From Paguma larvata (taxonomy: Eukaryota > Chordata > Mammalia > Carnivora > Viverridae), in assembly GCA_030068075.1 (NCBI GenBank), contig CM057826.1, positions 65,941,312 through 66,005,311 of the forward strand: a stretch of DNA of 64,000 nucleotides, read 5' to 3'. The notes under the pieces were generated by a model that was given only the letters and a program-made list of their open reading frames with translations, was not told the DNA's origin and searched no databases. Made by a program: the position numbers and the translations under genes. Shown in pieces: positions 24,254 through 34,049 of this stretch. Position 1 is the first letter of the stretch; each line of letters starts with the position of its first letter.

Positions 24254-25362
24254 GAAAACAGCACAGACGTGTTGAGTAAGAAATTGGTGCGTCTTAGGTC
24301 AAAGAGGCTTTTTCCTGCTTTCTCCTCTAGGATTTTGACGGTTTCCTGTCTCACATTCAGATCTTTTATCCATTTAGAATTTATTTTTGTGAGTGGTGTA
24401 AGAAAGTGGTCTAGTTTCATTCTTTTGCATGTTGCTGTCCAATTCTCCCAGCACCATTTGTTAAAGAGGCTGTCTTTTTTCCATTGGATGCATTTTCCCG
24501 CTTTGCCAAAGATTAGTTGGCCATATACTTGTGGGTCCATTTCTGAGTTTTCTATTCTATTCCATTGGTCTATGTGTCTGTTTTTGTGCCAATACCATAC
24601 AGTCTTGATGACCACCGCTTTGTAGTAGAGTTTAAAGTCTGGGATTGTGATGCCTCCCGCCTTGGTTTTATTCTTCAGTATTATTTTGGCTATTTGAGGT
24701 CTTTTGTGGTTCCATAAAAATTTTAGGATTGCTTGCTCTAGCTTTGAGACGAATGCTGGTGCAATTTTGATTGGGATTGCATTGAATGTGTAGATTGCTT
24801 TGGGTAGTATTGCCATTTTAACGATATTTATTCTTCCAATCCATGAGCATGGGATGTTTTTCCATTTCCTTGTGTCTTCCTCAATTTCCTTCATAAGATT
24901 TTTATAGTTTTCAGTGTAGAGGTCTTTCACATGTTTGGTTAGATTTATTCCTAAGTATTTTATGGTTTTTGGTGCAATTGTGAAAGGGATTAGCTTCTTT
25001 ATTTCTCTTTCTGCTGCTTCATTGTTGGTGTATAGAAATGCCACCGATTTCTGTACATTGATTTTGTATCCTGCAACTTTGCTGAAATCATGAATCAGTT
25101 CTAGTAGGCTTTTGGTGGATTCCATCGGGTTTTCCATGTAAAGTATCATGTCATCTGCAAAAAGTGAAAGTTTGACTTCCTCCTTGCCAATCTTGATGCC
25201 TTTTATTTTGTTTTGTTGTCTGATTGCTGATGCTAAGACTTCCAACACTATGTTAAATAGCAGTGGTGAGAGTGGACACCCCTGTCGTGTTCCTGATCTC
25301 AGGGGGAAAGCTCTCAATTTTTCCCCATTGAGGATCTCCAAAGGCAAGGGAATTAAAAGCAA
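24247..25362 (-). pseudogene. L1 ORF2 fragment: reverse-transcriptase region (inverted piece)
   Basis: An open frame of 371 codons, of which the first ~10 and last ~6 come from beyond the inverted piece. The protein would be part of L1 ORF2p, the endonuclease/reverse transcriptase that copies L1 RNA into the genome. Visible are the [12 protein letters not shown] block (residues 22-33) and the catalytic F-A-D-D box (residues 68-71, about 25150-25161), followed by the thumb and connection region. The N-terminal endonuclease and the first RT motifs are absent because the insert is 5' truncated, and the piece is inverted relative to the rest. It cannot encode a working ORF2p. The intact frame shows the insertion is comparatively recent. 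Confidence 0.92.
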
Positions 25363-25364
25363 AA

Positions 25365-26249
25365 ATGAACTATTGGGACCTCATCAAGATAAAAAGCTTC
25401 TGCACAGCAAAAGAAACAACCAACAAAACGAATAGGCAACCAACGGAATGGGAAAAGATCATCGCAAATGACATATCAGATAAAGGACTAATATCTAAAA
25501 TCTATAAAGAACCTACCAAACTCCACACCCGAAAAACAAACAACCCAGTGAAGAAATGGGCGGAAGATATGAATAGACACGTCTCCAAAGAGGACATTCA
25601 GATGGCCAACAGACACATGAAACGATGCTCAATGTCACTCATCATCAGGGAAATACAAATCAAAACCACACTGCGATACCACCTCACACCAGTCAGAGTG
25701 GCTAAAATGAACAAATCAGGAAACTATAGATGCTGGCGAGGATGTGGAGAAGTAGGCACCATCCTGCACTGTTGGTGGGAATGCAAACTGGTGCAGCCAC
25801 TCTGGAAAACGGTGTGGAGGTTCCTCAAAAAAATGAAAATAGAGCTACCCTATGACCCAGCAATAGCACTGCTAGGAATCTACCCAAGAGACACAGGAAT
25901 GCTGATGCATAGGAGCACGTGCACCCCAATGTTCATAGCAGCACTTTCGACAATAGCCAAATCATGGAAAGAGACCAAGTGTCCATCAACTGACGAATGG
26001 ATAAAGAAGTTATGGTACTTATATACAATGGACTACTACGTGGCAATGAGAAAAAATGAAATCTGGCCATGTGTAGCAACATGGATGGAACTGGAGGGTA
26101 TTATGTTAAGTGAAATAAGTCAGTCAGAAAAAGACAGATACCATATGTTTCCACGAATAGGTGGACTTTGTGAGACTAAGCAAAAACCAGGGGGAGGGGA
26201 AGAGGGGAAAGGAAAAAAAGACACAGAGAGGGAGGGAGATAAAACATAA
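25365..26249 (+). pseudogene. L1 ORF2 fragment: C-terminal region
   Basis: An open frame of 294 codons continuing ORF2 where the inverted piece leaves off. It has [10 protein letters not shown] near the start, the T-x-R-Y-H-L-T-P block (residues 102-109), and the C-terminal cysteine motif C-x3-C-x7-H-x4-C (C123, C127, H135, C140). The last ~35 residues are read from the G-rich 3' UTR and are probably not native protein. There is no promoter, and the upstream half is inverted, so this is a dead fragment. Confidence 0.92.
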
Positions 26250-26325
26250 GAGACTCTCAAAGACTAAGAAAAAACTGAGGGTGAGGGGGATGGTGGAGGG
26301 GGGAGAGGGGGTGATGGGCATTGAA
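26187..26325 (+). other. G-rich polypurine tract of the L1 3' UTR
   Basis: Runs such as GGGGGAGGGGAAGAGGGG and GGAGGGGGGAGAGGGGG lie between the end of ORF2 and the terminal 3' UTR. G-rich tracts with quadruplex potential are typical of L1 3' UTRs. Confidence 0.8.
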
Positions 26326-26405
26326 GGGGGCACATGTTGGGATGAACACTGGGTGTTATATGTAAACCAATTTGAAAATAAACTATTATAAAATTAAAAA
26401 AAAAA

Positions 26406-26431
26406 GAAATCATTGCCTAACTCAGAATTAC
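26406..26431 (+). other. Possible 3'-transduced segment between two poly(A) tracts
   Basis: The L1 ends in A10 (26396-26405), followed by 26 nt of non-tail sequence (GAAATCATTGCCTAACTCAG...), then A23 (26432-26454) and the target-site duplication. This is the layout of an L1 3' transduction. The segment has no AATAAA of its own. It resembles antisense L1 ORF2 sequence such as AAGAAATAATTGCCTAGACC at 7957-7976, so the source copy may itself lie inside another L1. Confidence 0.6.
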
Positions 26432-26554
26432 AAAAAAAAAAAAAAAAAAAAAAAGAAAACAGCACAGAAGCCAAATGTTCGTCTTTATACTAAGGTTTTC
26501 ACAGAGTCCTGAGGATTTTCTTTGCCAGTTAGACACTCCATATTTGCAGGTTTT

Positions 26555-26670
26555 GGCAATTTTCAAAGGAGGAAACTGAGGCCCACACGAATTAACTTAG
26601 CCCAGATTATGCAATATACCCACACTTTCTGCTTAGTAGAAGAGCCAGCACTGCCTCCTAACTCACGGCC
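26555..26670 (-). repeat. MIR fragment
   Basis: AAAGGAGGAAACTGAGGCCCA followed by TAACTTAGCCCAGATTATGC and AGAAGAGCCAGCACTGCC is the reverse complement of the MIR core and box B region. Confidence 0.85.
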
Positions 26671-28033
26671 ATTCATTTGCTCACCATGGGACGGCAGTAA
26701 AGAGCTCTCTGAAGACACTGCATGCGGAGGCTGTGGCCAAAATGCCAAAACATCAGGACGATGTGGTCAAGTGATTTAAAAATGAAATCAATCATCTGTA
26801 TGTTGAAGTGGCATAATGCCAAATAGCCAACTAACTGTTTAAATGTTTAAAGCTTGGCTGTTGCCTAAGTCTTTGTAAACTCCTAGCGTAGCTTCAGATG
26901 GATTGCAGTTTGCTTGTATTAAATGGGGCTCCTCTTGTCTTTTGGAGAATTCTTTTTCAGTAGTTTAAAAGGGTTTGTTTTTGCCCCAAAAAAGTGAAAA
27001 AATGGATTGCCCTTTTCATGATCACTAATACGATTAGTTACGAACATACTATTGGTTGAGTCGAGGAAAACACCATTACATATTTGAGGATTGCTCAAGG
27101 AAGCAGGACACTGCTGACTTGCAGTCATATTCTGCATCAGTGATTACCTCGAGGTGACTCTAGTATCCCAACTACATGTAGGAAGTAAAATGCATGTCCT
27201 GTATACATGGCTGTAATAGAATCGTGGCTGGTAAATGAGGTTGGTGTTCAGAGAACTGATGAGAGAGAGAAATCCCCAGAGGCTTCCTGGAGGAAGGGGG
27301 TGGTCACAAAGAGGGTCAGAATGGTCCCTAACCAGCAAAGCAAAAGCATCCAGGAAAAGTGGGAAAGATGATGATGATCACAAACTGAAAGAAGCAGGCT
27401 GTGTCCCACAGACAACCCCGTGGTGTAGCAGTGTATACCCACCTACCATCAGCAAAATGGACTGACCTCAGAGATTTGGGGGATTAACCCCAAGTGTCAG
27501 GAAGGCATGGCTTTGGTTGAGGGTGGTAGATTAGAAAGGACCCTCTCCTATTCAGCCACCAAAGACTAGATCTAGCTAGCAGAAGTTTCAGAATTTGGCA
27601 GAATATAGGAAGGAAGCTTAGCCAGCTTAATTAATATTGTTTTATATTCATTAACCTTAAGTCTGTGTTAAAAGTGTTTTTCAGATATTCCCATGAGGGC
27701 TGGCAGAGGAGAGGAAAATGCTGAGGCATCAATATTCATGAAGCTAATTATCTGGGGGAATGTACAGAGGCATCGGCTGACCCTGAGAGGACACTTGTCC
27801 CTCTCTATATGGCCAGGGTGTTCTGTCTTTAGACAATTCAGCTATCTGTCAAATCTACTAAGGTTTACTTAGAACCTATTTTGTCCTGAGACTTGCAAGG
27901 TGCTGAGATTTAAAATGCTGAAATATTATCAAATTGAAATATGATTATGATCACTGTCAGCTGTTTCTATAATCCTTAAGTCCAAAGTTACTGGTTCAGG
28001 GACATCCTCCAGTTTCTAGCCCTTGTCTGCTTA
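26671..28033. other. Unassigned sequence
   Basis: No repeat family or exon recognised. Opposed short frames at 27144-27465 have no recognisable motif. A small GATGATGATGAT tract lies near 27367. Confidence 0.4.
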
Positions 28034-28048
28034 CAGAATGAAGTTTTA

Positions 28049-28195
28049 TATTTTTAATGTTTTTTTTCTTCTGAGGCGGGGAAGGAGCAGGATCTGAAGT
28101 GGGCTCCACACTGACAGCAGTGAGCCCAATGCAGGATTCGAACACATTAACTGTGCGATCACAATCTGAGCCGAAGTCAGATGGTCAACAGAGGC
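28049..28195 (-). mobile_element. 5'-truncated CAN-SINE with perfect 15-bp target-site duplication
   Basis: Only about 147 bp: the start of the tRNA-like head is missing (plus-strand right edge ...AGTCAGATGGTCAACAGAGG). CAGAATGAAGTTTTA flanks it perfectly at 28034-28048 and 28196-28210, so the truncation happened during insertion. Confidence 0.9.
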
Positions 28196-28210
28196 CAGAA
28201 TGAAGTTTTA

Positions 28211-28996
28211 ACCACTTCAGTCAAATGGAATTTCACTGAAGCTTCTCCCACAGCTTCCGAGGGTATGGAGTCTCAGTGTTTTTGTGCTGTAAAATATACC
28301 ATGAACTTGCAAGACAAAAGAAATACTCTGAAAATACATGAGCAGGCTATGACAGACAAATATTACCCTAATTTGAGTGAGCACTCACAAATCAGCAAGA
28401 AAAAGTAAACTGCAAGTAAGTGCAGTCTTCCTGAGTCTTTTTCCACTTTTGGAATTCTTAAATTACTTATCAGTATAAGGACAAATAAAAATTCGAAATA
28501 AGAGGCTTCCTTCTCCCTGTTGAAAAAGAGAGTCCCTGTCTTCCTTTTCCATAGACCATTCACTTTAGAAAACCTGTACCGTACTTTCTCCTCCCAGGGC
28601 CATGTATATAAAACCTTTTGCAAACTGGATGAGCTTTTAGTCATCTTGGTAGCCTGAAAGTGTCTTTCTCAAAGACCTGAGTGCTATCTCTTTGAAGGTA
28701 AACCTCAAGGGAGATAGCCCCACTATCTCTCAGTTTCTATGGGAGGGTAGGAGCCTAACCTCGGTGGGCACTTTGCTCCAAGCTGCAAAACTGCTCCGTC
28801 ATAAAGGTATGAAAATTTTTTCTTCTGGAAAAAGCCAAGAGGCTAACACAGATGGCCACCCCAAAGACCATGCAAAGTTAGGATGAGCTATGAATGACAA
28901 ATGGTGCTCTCCTCTTACCTGTGGACTAGTTACTATTTATCTTGAAAACATGTATTAATGGTTTGTGTCTGCATGGGTACCAAAAGGGTGAGATTG
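28211..28996. other. Unassigned sequence
   Basis: No repeat or exon recognised. The opposed frames at 28181-28408 and 28363-28644 carry no recognisable domain. Confidence 0.4.
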
Positions 28997-29040
28997 CTCT
29001 CTCTCTCTCTCAAAAACAAATGAACATTAAAAAAATTTAA
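28997..29040 (+). mobile_element. SINE tail fragment
   Basis: CTCTCTCTCTCTCTCAAAAAC followed by AAATGAACATTAAAAAAATTT is the last ~45 bp of a CAN-SINE without its head. Target-site duplications were not identified. Confidence 0.7.
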
Positions 29041-29164
29041 ATATGCAGAGAGGTGGGATCCAAATAGTGTGAAAAAAGGAGAGATGATTTCAATACTCTT
29101 ACAAGGAGATGAGAGATTAGTTGGAAAAACAGGATACGTATTTGTACTTATCCAAACAACATCA
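29041..29164. other. Short unassigned interval
   Basis: Nothing recognised between the SINE tail and the L2 fragment. Confidence 0.3.
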
Positions 29165-29280
29165 AGTGAGCACTACTTATGTGCCGGGATTGGCTGTGCA
29201 ACAATGAAAAGGATGTGGACCCTGCCTGCGGCACTTCACAACGGAGATAGAGGAGCAAATGAATAATTAATATACTCCCA
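29165..29280 (+). repeat. L2 fragment
   Basis: GTGAGCACTACTTATGTGCC, then GGCTGTGCAACAATGAAAAGG and GACCCTGCCTGCGGCACTTCA match the L2 phrase order (consensus 'gagcacctactatgtgccagg ... acagtgaacaag ... ccctgccctcatgg'). Confidence 0.75.
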
Positions 29281-29752
29281 TTTTATAAGTGTTTCAATAG
29301 CAATATCACCTATTAATAATTGTCTAACTAGAGATAGACTATTTATCCAAATAGAAAGTTTCACAAAATTCTAGAATCAAATAATAAACTTGTCCAATAT
29401 AAACACTTCTGAAAGTAAGGTAGGTAAATAAAAAAAGCAATAATTTATTTTGTATTTCATGGAGGGGCCTAAAAAGTATTGAGAGTTAAATCCTTCAAAG
29501 CTAACAAGTTCTTAGTTTAACCTAGGCTCTAGTCTGTGTCGTGGACATAAAAATTGAATAAAACAAAAGGACACACAGTAACAGGGAAGTAGATATGTCA
29601 ACTCTCTATTATGGAAAAGATAGGGTTATGGCAGAGCAAACTACATAATGCTGTAAGAACAGAGAAGAGATATTTAAATAGGAAAGTCAAGAGGGATTGC
29701 CAGCATATATGATGTTTAAACTAAGTTTAGAGAGTAAAAAGGAGATTACTAG
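29281..29752. other. Unassigned AT-rich sequence
   Basis: Possibly continuing L2 decay at its left edge and around 29640-29740. No clear family. Confidence 0.35.
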
Positions 29753-30153
29753 TTGATATGGATTAAATGTTTGGGTCCCCACCCCCAAATTCCTATGTTG
29801 AAGTCCTAACCCTCAATGTGATGGTATTAGGAGGTGGAAGTAATTAGGTTTAGATGAGGTCATGAGGGGGAGTCCCTATAATGAAGGATGGGTGTCCTTA
29901 TAAGGAGAGAGACCAGAGTTTGCTCTGTCACTCTCTCTCTTTCTCTGCCTCTACAAGTGCACACAAAGAAGAGGTCATGTGAGCACACAGGGAGACGACG
30001 GCTCTCCATAGGCCAGAAGAGAGTTCTCATCAAGAACTGAATCTGTCAGCACCTTGCTCTTGGACTTCCCAACCTCCAGAACTGTGAGAAATAAATGTCT
30101 ATTGTTTAAGCTACCCAGTCCATAGTATTTTATTATGGCAGCCTGGCTAAGAT
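29753..30153 (+). mobile_element. Solitary MaLR-type LTR with 5-bp target-site duplication
   Basis: The ~400-bp LTR starts with TGATATGGATTAAATGTTTGG and contains AATTCCTATGTTGAAGTCC and CTTGGACTTCCCAACCTCC. A polyadenylation region follows (GAAATAAATGTCTATTGTTT), and it ends CTGGCTAAGAT. ACTAG flanks it at 29748-29752 and 30154-30158. This is the LTR of an old ERVL-MaLR retrotransposon. No internal region is attached, so it is a solo LTR. Subfamily not assigned. Confidence 0.85.
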
Positions 30154-30159
30154 ACTAGG

Positions 30160-30215
30160 TTAAAGTGAAAAAAAAAAAAAAAAAGGAAGAAAAAACATAA
30201 ACGATTTTAGAAAGA
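30160..30215. repeat. A-rich low-complexity tract
   Basis: A run of about 16 A at 30168-30184, then GGAAGAAAAAAC and further A-rich sequence, just after the LTR. Confidence 0.8.
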
Positions 30216-30249
30216 AAAAAAATAAGAAGTGAAGAAATCACAGATGCTC

Positions 30250-30540
30250 AGATAGCATGCCAGGTTTGAGAACTAAAAGAAGGTTGGCATGATTAAAGGG
30301 TGGGCATGCATGTGGCTTAGTGAAAGATGATGCTTCAGAAACAGGAAGCCCAGGAAAGCCATATATGCTAAAGTGGGTACTTGAACTTCACGCTGAAAGC
30401 TATTGAAGGATTTGAAACAAAAGAGGACTTATTCAGAATTGCAACTTAGCCTACTCTAGAGGAAGGCTACAGGATGAATTGAAAGAGACCGCAAGGAAGA
30501 AGAGGCAAGGAAGAAGTTCAGTTGGAAATGTGGTAGACAG
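30250..30540 (+). repeat. L2 fragment (interior)
   Basis: CACGCTGAAAGCTATTGAAGG, ACAAAAGAGGACTTATTCAG and AGGCTACAGGATGAATTGAAAG follow the order of the decayed L2 region ('...agccattgaagggttttaagcagggg...'). Confidence 0.65.
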
Positions 30541-30717
30541 GTGTTCTTTCTTTTAGGGACTACCCATCCCTAGTTTGGAATCCTGATCAGATGACATGGG
30601 TTCAGGTAGACTGTTGGGTCCTCCCCTAGCCCCAGGGATGGGCAAATGGCTTCATTCTGGGCCAGTTAGAATACCTGTTCTCTACCATTTAGGACAGGGC
30701 TCAACATACAAGATATA

Positions 30718-30928
30718 GGGGCGCCTGCGTGGCTCAGTCGGTTGGGCGGCCGACTTCGGCTCAGGTCAGATCTCGCGGTCTGTGAGTTCGAGCCCCACGT
30801 CGGGCTCTGTGCTGATGGCTCAGAGCCTGGAGTCTGCTTCCGATTCTGTGTCTCCCTCTCTCTCTGCCCTTCCCCTGTTCACGCTGTGCCTCTATGTCTC
30901 TCAAAAATAATAAATAAACATTAAAAAA
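30718..30928 (+). mobile_element. Young CAN-SINE (SINEC_Fc-like) with perfect 15-bp target-site duplication
   Basis: The best-preserved SINE of the window. The head GGGGCGCCTGCGTGGCTCAG retains several CpGs (GCGGCCGAC, TCGCGG, CACGTCGGG). The CT-rich block is compact, and the tail is AATAATAAATAAACATTAAAA. AACATACAAGATATA flanks it without mismatch at 30703-30717 and 30929-30943. Retained CpGs and a perfect duplication imply a recent insertion. Confidence 0.97.
30730..30795 (+). promoter_or_regulatory. Internal RNA polymerase III promoter (A and B boxes) of the SINE
   Basis: A-box-like TGGCTCAGTCGG at 30730-30741 and B-box-like GTTCGAGCCC at 30786-30795 are placed as in a tRNA gene. tRNA-derived SINEs are transcribed by polymerase III from these boxes. 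Whether this copy is transcribed cannot be judged from sequence. Confidence 0.75.
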
Positions 30929-31084
30929 AACATACAAGATATATTCAAAGATATTACTGAATAATTAAAAACAGCATTGTAGACATGATCATGTGATCCA
31001 GGGAGTTCCTGGAATTCTTAGGGTTTAGGGCTTATAGTTTATGGCACTATAATAGCAGCACTATAATAAGAAAACATAAGGAAG

Positions 31085-31240
31085 CAAGTGTCATCAGTCT
31101 TCAAATTAGCATTATTAAGTGCACTCTGCATGCCAAGTGTAAAATGAGGTGCTGGACTAGGGTTGGAAGAAATACAAATGTGAATAAAATACAGTTCTTG
31201 TCCTTAAATGTCATATTTTTAACAAGGGAAACTTATCATT
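31085..31240 (+). repeat. L2 fragment
   Basis: TATTAAGTGCACTCTGCATGCC, then GAGGTGCTGGACTAGGG, AGAAATACAAATGTGAATAA and CAGTTCTTGTCCTTAAATG keep the L2 phrase order. Diverged. Confidence 0.6.
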
Positions 31241-31256
31241 CAAGATCAACAATTTT

Positions 31257-31472
31257 TTTTTAAATTTTTTTAACATTTATTTATTTTTGAGAAACATAGA
31301 GACAGAGTGTGAGCAGAGGAAGGCAGAGAGAGAGGGAGATACAGCATCTGAAGCAGGCTCCGGGCTCTGAGCTGTCAACACAGAGCCTGACGCGGGGCTC
31401 GAACCCACAGATGGTGAGATCATGACCCAAGCGGAAGTCGGTCACTCAACCAACTGAGCCACCCAGGCACCC
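31257..31472 (-). mobile_element. CAN-SINE with perfect 16-bp target-site duplication
   Basis: Full-length in reverse, with the plus-strand right edge CAACTGAGCCACCCAGGCAC. CAAGATCAACAATTTT is present at 31241-31256 and 31473-31488 without mismatch. CpGs are partly retained (GACGCGGGGCTCGAAC). Confidence 0.95.
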
Positions 31473-31488
31473 CAAGATCAACAATTTT

Positions 31489-33729
31489 AAATGCATAAAA
31501 TTATACAAATAAAGGAACATGGTCATCAAGAAAAATTCAGTGACTAGCAGTTTTTGCTGCAAAGAACAGGAAAGACTGTGAAGAGAGACAGTTTTTGAGT
31601 TGACCCTAGAGTGGATAAAACTTGGACAGATGGAGACAGGGATAAAATTAGTATTCAACGGAGTCAAGGATGATGAGATTAAGGGTCATTAACTTGAATC
31701 CCAAGATGGCAGAGAGGAAAGAACTGCACAAAGCATTAAAATTACTGAGAAAAAGGAAACAAGCAGAGGCAGTAGGAGACAACAGTGAAATCATCTGAAG
31801 CCTTCAATTGTAAGAATCAGTCAAAGGTTCAGAAATGGCTCTAGAACAAAAGGATGTCTGTATATGGGGGAAGGGAGGCAGAGTTTCTACCAAGAGAAGG
31901 AAAGGAGGAGGTGGGTACAAAATGAAGGACTGCCACTCCACAGCTGGAGGAGGAGCCCATAGGCCATGGTAGGAAGGGGGCGCAGGAGAAAGGAAATGGA
32001 GTAGCCTATGTGCTGGTTCCATACAGTATGAATCCGTGTGAGCCTCAGACTGGAGATGGCAAAAACAAACCAATTGTTGGCAAAATATGAATGAGGTCAG
32101 CAGAATCCTGCTGAGTGGGGTAAAGACACCTCACCCATTTGAGAGAGTCTGACTTACAGAAATACAGTCATCCATCTTCTCATTAACACTCAGCCTCTCC
32201 ATCACTCTGGTTGCCTGGTTCATAATCCGTCTTCACACTAGAAAGCAATCATACACACAGTAGGAGTTAGACTTTCTGCCACTTTTCTTTTACCCTGATT
32301 TAAGATTTAATGTATTAGAATCAAAAGGAAGCTAAGTCTACTGCCAGGCTGTAATTCTTGATGGGAGAAGGTCCTTGGCATAATAAGCTTCTGCAGTCAG
32401 CATTTGTCTTTTCCAGGCTTCTCTGGCTCCTCACTCCCCCTAGAGCTGCCTCACCCTCACCAACCTCATCATTCCCCAGACTGAGATATTTCCATCTCCC
32501 ATGAAGCACAGCATTTGGTACTTATTCTAAAACTCCTCACTTAAAGTCCCATCTGGTTGGTATTTTGTAACATGGATAAACACCTGCAGAATATAAGAAA
32601 TGAGAAACCAAGGGAAAGAAAGTAACATTATGGTATTCCTGCTAAGCTCATCTATACACATTCCACTTCCCACAAAAACTCCCAGACCTACTAGACATTG
32701 CTGTATCTGTTGTATCTGAATATTACTGAATACTGGGGCAGGAATTCCAGAAGACAACTAGGGTAAGAAACTCTGAATGGGGAAAGAAATGGGCAGTATG
32801 AGGTCAAATCCAACCCAGTTTAGCAAAGTAGAATGAAAAAGGGGGAGAAACCCACACAACTTCCCTCCCGCTTGAGAACTGGGGTTTGACACCTAAGACA
32901 TGATCTAAAGACGAAGCCTTAGGAAGATTTGTGGAGGAGAATGATGAGGTTAGACCAAACCATAGAGCCTGTGAGAGTCTGTCATGGTGGTTTTTCTCAA
33001 GGGCATAAGGACAGGCAGTTGCCTTGGTAACAGAAGGGCTAGCCAAAGAGGCACCGATTACAGTTGTGTAAATGTGTCAAAGATCCAGCTGACAAAGCAG
33101 GTCTGAAGGGAGTACTGAATGAAACCCTGAGGGGGTGGAAGGGGAGAGAAGGCATTTTGTTACTACTGTTTTCCGGGTCATTCGTGGCTGGACACTTGAG
33201 ATATTCTTACTCTGTAGAAGACACACCCAGATGACTCACTGGATGGCAACGGCAGTGCAAATGTGCTCCTGTCATTACCATACTGTTATAATGAATTGAA
33301 AATGAAGAGTTAGGTCATCATAGCTTGTTCAATAGTGATGTCACATGATCACTTCTGCAATGACCAAAGGAGACAGTTGAGTGAACCCAGTTTTCTTTAA
33401 AAGACATATTTATGAATTCACTAGTGCTCCATCAAGAGTCCCACTGAACTATTTCTAAATTTACATATAATTATTTTTGCTATCACAGATTTGGTAGCAC
33501 TTTTCCTCTAAGTTCTTTTAGAGTATTCTGTGTTTTTTTTTTTTAATTTTTGATAAACTTCCTCATAACTATACCAAAAAACCTAATTTGGGAATTATTC
33601 CCAATAATCTCTAATGATTATGGGATATTGGTGAATAGGGTAGGATGAAAAGTTTTTATCTATTTCCCTCACACAAATGAGAAAGGAAACAAAAAGGAAG
33701 AGTTTGAGCCAAGCGATTGCCCAGGGAAC
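31489..33729. other. Unassigned sequence
   Basis: About 2.2 kb with no recognised repeat family or exon. Several minus-strand frames of 60-90 codons (e.g. 31804-32073, 32804-33046) show no domain, and their spacing suggests chance. Confidence 0.45.
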
Positions 33730-34049
33730 CAATACAATTTCTTTTACAATTTTTAATTACACAAGTAATTCAAGAAATATTCTCCTCATAAAAATTTCAG
33801 TAATACAAAGCAAAAGTCCCTGGTTACCACACTACTTGATACTACGCCCCTCTTTGGGGGAATCCATTATTATTAATTTGGTGTTTACCTTTCAGAACTT
33901 TTTCTATGTGTTTAAACATATATTTATGTTTATGTTATTTAATCAACACGATATCATACACTTTTTTCACTTATGAATTTGAAATAAAATTCAGTCAAAA
34001 CATACTAATCTATTTCCTTCTTTTTAACTGTTACATATCTTTTTTTTAT

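Larger units (their letters stand above)
24254..26468 (+). mobile_element. Young, 5'-inverted (twin-primed) L1 with 14-bp target-site duplication
   Basis: GAAAACAGCACAGA occurs at 24254-24267 and 26455-26468 as a perfect target-site duplication. Between the copies lies an L1 in two opposed pieces. The left piece (24268 to about 25335, minus) covers ORF2 from the reverse-transcriptase core towards the C-terminal part. The right piece (about 25333 to 26395, plus) continues ORF2 to the 3' UTR, the AATAAA signal (26377-26382) and an A-tract. In L1 coordinates the outer end of the left piece (minus strand: CTCAACACGTCT) meets the start of the right piece (TCTCCAAAGG), overlapping by about 3 nt, so almost no L1 sequence was lost. 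Both ORF2 pieces remain open. The inner junction lies near GAGGATCTCC (25331-25340). A second poly(A) and a short extra segment follow the normal 3' end. Confidence 0.95.

Noticed and set aside
24247..26249. Head-to-head open frames of 371 and 294 codons as two convergent or divergent genes
   Set aside because: Both are consecutive pieces of one L1 ORF2, inverted relative to each other by twin priming.
30730..30795. A functional tRNA-Lys gene
   Set aside because: The A and B boxes belong to the tRNA-derived head of a SINE; no intact cloverleaf with a proper acceptor stem is present, and the copy is flanked by a retroposition target duplication.
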